Positions 57,325 through 64,000 of a stretch of 64,000 nucleotides of DNA are shown here, one piece after another. The notes under the pieces are model-generated. The model was not told the origin of the DNA, did not search any database, and worked only from the letters and a program-made list of their open reading frames with translations. The position numbers and the translations under genes are program-made. This DNA is from Ophiura sarsii. Taxonomy: Eukaryota; Echinodermata; Ophiuroidea; Amphilepidida; Ophiuridae. Positions within the stretch are counted from its first letter, which is position 1. Each line of letters begins with the position of its first letter. The stretch covers positions 33,365,652 to 33,429,651 of the forward strand of contig CM069448.1 of the NCBI GenBank assembly GCA_035610835.1. Direction: 5' to 3'.

Positions 57325-58700
57325 GTATTGGTTGGTTGCAATGGTGGGACTTTTTCACAATTTCTTCAAAACATTTTGGCAATCTTTTAAAAGTGTCCGA
57401 AATGTTCAAACATTTTGCAAATTGTATCCACAATTTTAATTTGCTGAATCAATCAAATTCGTAGCTGTGCATTGGGGATTTTTAGTCTGACGGCGGAAAG
57501 CTGCCACCTTAAGTTTTCTAGTACGGTAGATATGGATAATGAGAAATTTGGGTATAGATTCAATGGCCACAGAATAAATTGCTCATTGTTTTCTCTGCAC
57601 ACCGTTTGTTTTAATGCACTGGTTTGCATTTTGAAGTGACTTTGTAGATTGCACAAGAAAGAATTGACAACTGAGATAACCAATTGTATGAGTCCTGTCT
57701 CATTTGTTTGTTTGCTTGTTTGTTAATATATTTGCTTCTTTCTATTTGTTTGCTTATACATAATTTGCTTCTTTGTTTGAGTTGTTGTTGTTTGATTTCT
57801 GTTCACTTCATCAGAAAAAGTGGTCTGCGCAAGATTTGAACCTACTCGAAAGTCCGTAACAGTCAAGTGCGTTATGGAATTGTTGAATTCTATCGCGTAG
57901 AATATATAATTACGTAGGACACGTTAATACACAGTAATTTTGAAGTGACAAAGATTTTGCCAAGCTCAACTATTTTTTAATATATTTTAATTATTTCTCC
58001 ACAATCCAACATGTTCATATTTTTGTATCAAAATTTCTTACATTTTAAAGACAATCTGGGTACAAATACTGATTGTATACATAAAAGTAATTCATAGACT
58101 CCACCACAAAACCTTTGTGACCGACTTTGACAACAATCCTGAGAACAATTAAAATAAGATTATGATCATTCGTTTCAAGAACTTCCCCTTCTTATGACAG
58201 TACGTAAGCCATTAATTAACATTGTGACAATTGTAAGTCTTCTACATGTAATGGTAGTGATTGACTGATGCACTTCCACTCCAGGTTATAGGCAGCAAGG
58301 AAGATTACAAAATTAGGACACACCTTCAAACAACTCTCATCTTACTTCACTTAAATTGGTTAACCCCTCCCATCCCCCAGCCTATACATTGTTTCTAAGC
58401 TATATAGGCCATCAGTGCATGGCAAAATCTCATCACCAGATCTAACTATCACATTTTGTTCCGATTGACTGCTAAACTACTTTTACGTAATGTAAAATCA
58501 CATATTTCTCCATAATTACTGAACTGAATGGAAGTGTTCCTAGACCAAAAAGGTAATCACTCATTTCTGAACCGAATCAAATGCAGTTTTCTTCAAATTA
58601 TAGCAAACTAATTTGTTTATCTTCCATTATGTTGCTTATTTTAGGAAGTTACAATCACCTAAAACATCTTGTAGTAGTTCTTTTTGGGACACCCTGTATA

Positions 58701-58960
58701 CATATGTGACGCGATCAAGAGGAATGAGTCGGATGTCGGGGAATCCCAAATTGAGATATGGCCAATTCAAAATGGCGGCTTACATAAGTTTTGATGGAAA
58801 TTCATGTATACAATTTGACAAAACTTTGGAACAAAACGTCGTATCGTAATGGGGTTTTCAGTTTCTGAAAGCTCTAGGTTTCTTCTTTAAAACTGTATTA
58901 AAAACTCATTTTCGACCAGGGTCGACATCCGACTCATTCCTCTTGATCGCGTCACATATA
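58701..58960. mobile_element. MITE with TIR ATATGTGACGCGATCAAGAG
   Basis: CATATGTGACGCGATCAAGA continuing GGAATGAGTCGGATGTCG at the left, and CGACATCCGACTCATTCCTC..GCGTCACATATA at the right. About 260 bp, in the intron before the G6PD exon. Confidence 0.8.
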
Positions 58961-59085
58961 CTGAAAGCATTCCATATAACCCTTTTTGATAACTTGACAG
59001 CCATGCAGTGTGAATTTGAAAATTAAAATGAGTGATAGCTTTTTAATGAAAATCTGTTTATTTTGTTTTATCGTTTTTATTGCAG

Positions 59086-59169
59086 AGTCATGAAGCTGTT
59101 GCCCGCATAAAGGAGACCATGATTAAGGATGATGGCACTAAGCATATCTTTGTGGTCATGGGTGCTTCT
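59086..59169 (+). CDS. G6PD: Glucose-6-phosphate dehydrogenase, N-terminal exon
   Basis: Acceptor TTTTTATTGCAG, donor TCT|GTAAGT, 28 codons, phase 0. SHEAVARIKETMI then KHIFVVMGAS, which joins the next exon to make HIFVVMGASGDLAKKKIYP. That GASGDLAKKK motif is the NADP-binding signature of G6PD, the enzyme that oxidises glucose 6-phosphate to the lactone and makes NADPH as the first step of the pentose phosphate pathway in the cytosol. The intron lies between GAS and GDL, as I recall it does in vertebrate G6PD. Only the 5' part of the gene is in this window. Confidence 0.88.
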
Positions 59170-59237
59170 GTAAGTATTACTGTAGAGAAGGGGGAGGAAA
59201 GGACAGAAATAGGCGGGGGTATGGAGATAGATTAGAG

Positions 59238-59321
59238 AGTCATGAAGCGGTTGCCCCAATAAAAGAAACCATGATTAAGGATGATGGCACTAGGCATATC
59301 TTTGTTGTCATAGGTGCTTCT
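59238..59321 (+). pseudogene. Tandem duplicate of the G6PD exon
   Basis: 84 nt with an open frame: SHEAVAPIKETMI then RHIFVVIGAS. Differences are Arg to Pro, Lys to Arg and Met to Ile. The flanking intron bases are duplicated too (GAGGAAAGGACA.AGAAAT.GGCGGG and GGAGA.AGATTAGA), so the unit is about 150 bp. The upstream region is purine-rich, without a polypyrimidine tract (ATTAGAG before AGT), and the donor is the weaker GTAAAT. Most likely an unused copy; a mutually exclusive exon is possible because its length and phase are the same. Confidence 0.7.
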
Positions 59322-59918
59322 GTAAATACTGTTAGTGGAGGAAACAAGGAGGGGAGAATGAAAGGACACAGAAATGGGCGGGTGAACATGTATGGAGACA
59401 GATTAGAAACTAATAAATAAGGATGATGATCCTTCACAAAGTTTATTTTGTGATGTTGTGCATAGTACCACACTGGTATTTTGAAATGGGAGGAAGGGAA
59501 AAGAGATGAGAGGGGGCAAGAGGTGGGGGAAGAGGATGAGAGGGAGGGAAGGAAATAATTGCAGGGTGGAGAACATGGAGATAGGAGAATGATGGTTAGC
59601 AGTTAATATTCACGATGTAACAGTGACATTTCCAGATTCCCGAAAATAAATGCCTGCTAGAATAGCAGTAATTTCAAATTCGCGAAGTTGGTGTTTTACA
59701 GTATATTGATGAGAAGTAGTGTGTCATCAATACCAAGTCATCACTTTTTGTAAAATGGCATAAATAATTTTCAAAATATTACTTGGATTATTCAGGCCAT
59801 GACTATTCTACAAAATGTAAACATTTACAAACCTAGTGTAGACTTACATGTAATTATATAGTCCATATTTTAACTGTTAGTGTTAATGTAAATCTATTCT
59901 GTGCTTATTGTATTCAAG

Positions 59919-59956
59919 GGTGATCTGGCCAAGAAGAAAATCTACCCTACTCTGTG
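59919..59956 (+). CDS. G6PD: Glucose-6-phosphate dehydrogenase, 38-nt mini-exon
   Basis: Acceptor TTGTATTCAAG, then GGT-GAT-CTG-GCC: GDLAKKKIYPTL and the first two bases of Trp, then GTAAGT. It completes the GASGDLA dinucleotide-binding motif. A short exon of this size at this place is also what I recall for vertebrate G6PD. The following exon, expected to continue with WLFRDG-like sequence, is not seen before the window ends. Confidence 0.9.
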
Positions 59957-60827
59957 GTAAGTAAAACATTTGATCAAATTCAGCCTGAATTCAAGGTTTA
60001 AAAACATGTTCTGGGCCTGACAGACCATTACATTTGTTGTATAGATTCCTTTTTTTTCAATTTTGAAATTTGTGGGGGAACTGTTTTTACCAATTATTGA
60101 AAAATGTACAAACAATTTTGCAAAAATTATGACCGCTCCCAAAAAGAAAACATGAATGAACCTATTATACCTTCAGAGGTTTGTCTACCCATAGGATAAA
60201 ATGGTTTTTTTTATTGATTGCCTAAAGTCGACCATATTTTTTTTCTTCTCCAAAATAGTTTTTATACTTTCTGCACTATTTCATTTGAGACAAAGTCTGC
60301 CTTGAGAGTGGAATAATTAAGTGTGTGCGCATTTGAGTGTGTCTACTGTATGTGCCCATAACCTATGAAAATATCCCTACTACAGCTATAAATGTTTGTT
60401 TGCCTATAGATTCAAATGAATTATTGTGGGTGCTTTTAAACTTGCCTAGTGGTTTGCAATATGAACTCCAAAATTAACTCTAAAATTACTTTGTTTTCTT
60501 TAAATGCAATAACTGACTCTTTTTAATTGTCTACACTTCTGAAAATAATTAAAGGTCAGTTAAGTATACAAGCAATAGCAATTTATTGAGCGGCATTAAA
60601 TATTTAAATTAGGTACCTCCACATTTTTTTACCCATATGGTACGAAGGCGGATCAGTAAGTTCTGTCACCAAAGGCCCAGCTACAAATGTCTTTATTGTC
60701 TTATGTCAATCTTTACTTAGCATTCTTAGCTCACTATGTCAATTTAGTGGGGATATATATAGAATTTGCCAAGACCATTTCTGCAGCTACTCATCTACCT
60801 GTGAAATGGAGCCAACAAAGATGTTAT

Positions 60828-60893
60828 CAAATGATGCTGCATCACGACAATGCAAGCTCTCACAAAGCTTGCCTCACCCAGACTTACCTTCAA
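60828..60893 (+). pseudogene. Mariner transposase fragment, central part
   Basis: QMMLHHDNASSHKACLTQTY contains the HHDN block with the second catalytic Asp of DD34D mariner transposases. It is interrupted immediately afterwards by a MITE. Confidence 0.8.
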
Positions 60894-61163
60894 TCAAGGA
60901 AAATAATAGTTGGCACACTTGACGCAACTTATTACAAATATCCCTGTGCTCGCAATTGAAATCAGACTTGGGACATAGCACTGTTTAATAGAAAGCAAAA
61001 GTCTCCCCCTTTCTTATATCCTTCCCCATCCCCCATCAATCAATGTTGGGGGACCTACCACGGCTTCTGATAATATGACTCGGATCAACATTGCCTCCGG
61101 GGAGAGGGGCGGGTTTTTTCCCGTAATTAAGACAAAGTGTGCCAACCTTTTTTTCCTTGATTG
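60891..61163. mobile_element. 267-bp MITE, copy A, in mariner transposase
   Basis: CAATCAAGGAAAATAATAGT..TGGCACACTTG at the left; AAGTGTGCCAACC..TTTCCTTGATTG at the right. It appears the same as copy B (63296-63568) over its whole length, in the same orientation. Confidence 0.8.
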
Positions 61164-61753
61164 TCTGAGTCATTTGCTAAAAAAATCATCTGTGTTTAGT
61201 CTTTTGGCTATAACATGAGATTAAACAAAGATTTCTTCACCAGATTTGGACGACAGATAGGTTATAACACTGGTCACGCGTTCAAACAATATGCGTCAAC
61301 GTACTTTTAGGGACCGGTCACTTTTAAATACGGAGGTATATTTTTCACTTAAAATGGCAGTGAAACTATAGAAATGACCAGTTATTTAAATTCAGATGGA
61401 TGCTCGACCTCATATATCATCAGCTAAACGTTGAGAAAACATCTTCCTGTCGTTTATATATATCTCAAGACCAGTATCTATATCTATATATCTTAATACC
61501 AGTGGCTATATAACTTAAAAATATAGACCCAACATGAAATATGCCTGTTTTGTTTAGACAATAAATTAAAGTTGTCAAGCCATTACGCCCATTTATAAGA
61601 ATGAGTACATCTGCACTCTTTCGGTACCAAAATCTAGGACATTATGATTATTCAAGAAATAGAAGACACAATGATAGTGCTGATTAAAAACAAATAATGC
61701 AAATCATGATTGTTAGAAAAAAGAAGCAACAAATAAATCATTATCGAATAGAA

Positions 61754-61824
61754 GCTTAGACAAGGATTCGAACCCGGGACAGTGGGGTGCAAGTCTCATA
61801 TGTTAACCACTACACTAACCGGGC
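61754..61824 (-). repeat. tRNA-like sequence, left arm
   Basis: On the minus strand: GCCCGGTTAGTGTAGTGGTT (A box) then GTCCCGGGTTCGAATCC (B box). The 5' and 3' ends do not pair as a 7-bp acceptor stem, so a functional tRNA is unlikely. Confidence 0.6.
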
Positions 61825-62327
61825 GTGTGTGCATATTGTAACTGAATTATACGCTATCAATGCTCGTGTATTGTCATCGCAATGGTGAAACAATATCATC
61901 GGTTCACCATAAGAAATCATCAAATGTGTCATTGTTACGATATACAGAACTGATTTTTCAATGGATAAGGGATTAGAGGACAAATACCGTTCATATAGAC
62001 CATTTTAAAGCAAATATTAAGCACCGCATACCTACCTTTCAACGGTGTACCATTGGTGAAATAATATAAATCTATAGTCATATATGTTTAAATTCAGCAG
62101 GGGTGAACCGTTGAAACATACCGAAGATGCGATTCATTTCTTCTAAAAGATAGCCTATGAGTTTCACATTGTCCACTAAACACTAATCCATTGAGAAAAA
62201 AAGTTTTGCATTTCATAATAATGAGAAATTTGATGAGTTGTAATGGTGTACCGTTGCAATGATTCACCGCTGCAATAACAATGCACGTGTATTGATAGCG
62301 TATAATTCAATTACAACATGCACACAC

Positions 62328-62398
62328 GCCCGGTTGGTGTAGTGGTTAACATATGAGACTTCCACGCCGCGGCCCCAGGTTCGAATCCTTGCCCAAAC
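62328..62398 (+). repeat. tRNA-like sequence, right arm
   Basis: GCCCGGTTGGTGTAGTGGTT then CCCCAGGTTCGAATCC, the head-to-head partner of the left copy. The region between the boxes differs (CTTCCACGCCGCGG versus CTTGCACCCCACTG), so the two have diverged. Confidence 0.6.
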
Positions 62399-62557
62399 TT
62401 CTATTTTTCTTCTTCTTGTGTGTGCCTCTAAGCTTATTTCTAAACGATCATAAAGTCCATTATTTAAATAATCGGCACGTTATCTTAGAGTTTTGTCTTC
62501 ATGGCGCATTATTTGATATATGTGACTTTATTTATTTTCCATAATTTCATATTTAAA

Positions 62558-62990
62558 TGATAAGAACATAACGTGTCATCTTCTGAAGATAGTAATGTTT
62601 GCATGAACTATAACAATGACAAGGCCTATTATACACCTATAGTCGCACACAATTAACATACAGAGACAGCGTTAGTAAATAATGACCAGTCCCTAATACA
62701 CAAAGTGACTTTTCGTTCTTCTATCTTTGTTTGTATTAGCCATTCTGTTTATGTGGCTTTATTTATTTTGTAAATAAATGTTATTATGATTATATTTTCC
62801 ATGATTATATATTTTAATGCTAGGAACATAACATGGCATCGTGTCATTAATTGCTATCTTCTGAAGATAGTAATGTTTGCATGAACTATAACAATTGCAA
62901 GGCCTATTATAGACCTATCGTCGCACACATTTAATATACAGAGACAGCCTTAGTAATTAATGGCCAGTCCCTAATACACTTTTGTCTGAC
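62558..62990. repeat. Direct repeat pair, about 150 bp each
   Basis: TCTTCTGAAGATAGTAATGT..TTGCATGAACTATAACAAT.., CCTATTATA.ACCTAT.GTCGCACACA and CAGAGACAGC.TTAGTAA occur at 62579-62700 and again at 62855-62980. Confidence 0.85.
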
Positions 62991-63295
62991 TTAATATGCC
63001 GTCTATCAAATGTTGATTAGAAATCAATTAATACATATACGAACTCTAATTGTTCTTCAACATTTTGTTTCACATCCATGAAAATAAATTGTAAAAATAA
63101 CATGTTTTGACGTATATGTTGCCTAAGTATTGACTGACTAATCCCTAAATGACGTAATTGATACTTGTAACTTTTTGGGAATGTTGACAATATAGCCTAC
63201 AATAATCGTGCAAAACCTCGTTAGCATCGGGCATTTGGTTCTGAAGTTATAGCCAAAAACCAATCCCACATGGTGAATTTAGGATTTCGCTCAGA

Positions 63296-63568
63296 CAATC
63301 AAGGAAAATAATAGTTGGCACACTTGACGCAACTTATTACAAATATCCCTGTGCTCGCAATTGAAATCAGACTTGGGACATAGCACTGTTTAATAGAAAG
63401 CAAAAGTCTCCCCCTTTCTTATATCCTTCCCCATCCCCCATCAATCAATGTTGGGGGACCTACCACGGCTTCTGATAATATGACTCGGATCAACATTGCC
63501 TCCGGGGAGAGGGGCGGGTTTTTTCCCGTAATTAAGACAAAGTGTGCCAACCTTTTTTTCCTTGATTG
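63296..63568. mobile_element. 267-bp MITE, copy B
   Basis: I see no difference from copy A at 60891-61163. The two direct copies bracket a 2.13-kb cargo whose own edges are inverted (TCTGAG at 61164, CTCAGA at 63290). Confidence 0.8.
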
Positions 63569-63569
63569 T

Positions 63570-63830
63570 TGATGGAAATGGTATCAATTTGATGGAACAT
63601 CCCCCTTAGTCCCCCGACTTGGCTCCCTGCAACTTCTGGCTCTTTCCGAACAATCAAATCAAAGCTTGCTGGGATAGGCCTTTTTTAAGGATCCAAGACC
63701 TAGCCAAAGCTGTATATTCAGAGATGAGACAATCCCTACTTTGGAGTACCGCCCCTAGTTCAAGATGTCGAGGATGAGGATCCTACAGTGTATAGACATC
63801 AAGGGAAGCATCTTTAAGGGAATGTGATTG
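63570..63830 (+). pseudogene. Mariner transposase fragment, C-terminal part
   Basis: LMEHPP-stop-SPDLAPCNFWLFP then IQDLAKAVYSEMRQ. SPDLAP carries the third catalytic Asp of mariner transposases. A TAG replaces the usual Tyr codon and more stops follow, so it is dead. Confidence 0.85.
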
Positions 63831-64000
63831 TAGCTTTTGAAATTGTATGGCTATCTTCAGAAACCTGGGCCAAGTGACAACACTTTGTGATCTGCCCTCG
63901 TATGATAGTAAATTTGAGCAAGGTTATTTTCCATGTGGCAATCAAGTTTTATGAAATTCAAGAATGTTCCATCCTTAGCAAAAAACAAGGATTTTTGCCT

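Larger units (their letters stand above)
61748..62405. mobile_element. Foldback element whose arms carry tRNA-like sequences
   Basis: The left arm (about 61748-61935) and right arm (about 62220-62405) are inverted copies: ATAGAAG.TT..GCAAGGATTCGAACC, ACCGGGCGTGTGTGCAT, GAATTATACGCTATCAAT, CGTGTATTGT and GGTGAA blocks pair across a centre of about 280 bp. Each arm includes a pol III promoter-like tRNA-like region. No protein is encoded. Confidence 0.7.
60643..63900 (+). mobile_element. Mariner remnant in a G6PD intron, with large internal insertion
   Basis: TA (60641-60642) then CGAAGGCGGATCAGTAAGTT..TGTCACC; at the right GTGACAACACTTTGTGATCT..GCCCTCG then TA (63901-63902). These are imperfect TIRs of mariner type. 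Between them lie two pieces of transposase (60828-60893 and 63570-63830) separated by a 2.68-kb insertion (60891-63568). The N-terminal transposase half is absent. Confidence 0.7.

Noticed and set aside
61754..62398. Two functional tRNA genes
   Set aside because: A and B boxes are good, but acceptor stems do not pair and the copies are arms of a foldback element.

Overview
This is a eukaryotic window. Its genes are split by spliceosomal introns with GT/AG borders, AATAAA signals follow the stop codons, and the DNA is AT-rich and crowded with MITE-like foldback DNA elements, LINE pieces, a Penelope-like element and a mariner remnant. Secreted EGF plus SRCR proteins, together with this repeat mix, suggest a marine invertebrate, most likely a deuterostome such as an echinoderm, hemichordate or cephalochordate. 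The sequence alone does not settle the species.

Left part (1-5537): no gene seen; several terminal-inverted-repeat (TIR) elements, one of them compound (1300-2960).

Central part (5538-38600): a cluster built from one gene. Gene 1 (5784-15704) has eight coding exons: signal peptide, an unrecognised 97-residue cysteine-containing exon, six EGF modules and a group-A SRCR domain, 464 residues in my model. Every intron is phase 1, so exons can be skipped or recombined in frame. A 9.3-kb block (12831-22088) is repeated almost perfectly and directly at 22089-31362. It carries EGF5, EGF6+SRCR, a 3' end, and two further copies of the promoter and signal exon. The repeat therefore puts two signal exons upstream of a second EGF5-EGF6-SRCR 3' end: a possible short chimeric gene of 216 residues. 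To the right lies an older, decayed gene copy (to about 38600). It has a frameshifted exon 2, a frameshifted EGF1, an intact EGF2, and an EGF3 exon split by a long-TIR transposon that itself contains a LINE. Gene 1 gives the uninterrupted version of each site, so several target-site duplications can be read directly.

Right part (38601-64000): mostly repeats, then the 5' end of a glucose-6-phosphate dehydrogenase gene on the + strand. Two exons are clear (59086-59169, 59919-59956), one exon is tandemly duplicated (59238-59321), and two small upstream exons are tentative (45863-45874, 57268-57324). The gene leaves the window on the right. Its last visible intron holds a mariner remnant interrupted by two identical MITEs that bracket a cargo containing two head-to-head tRNA-like sequences.
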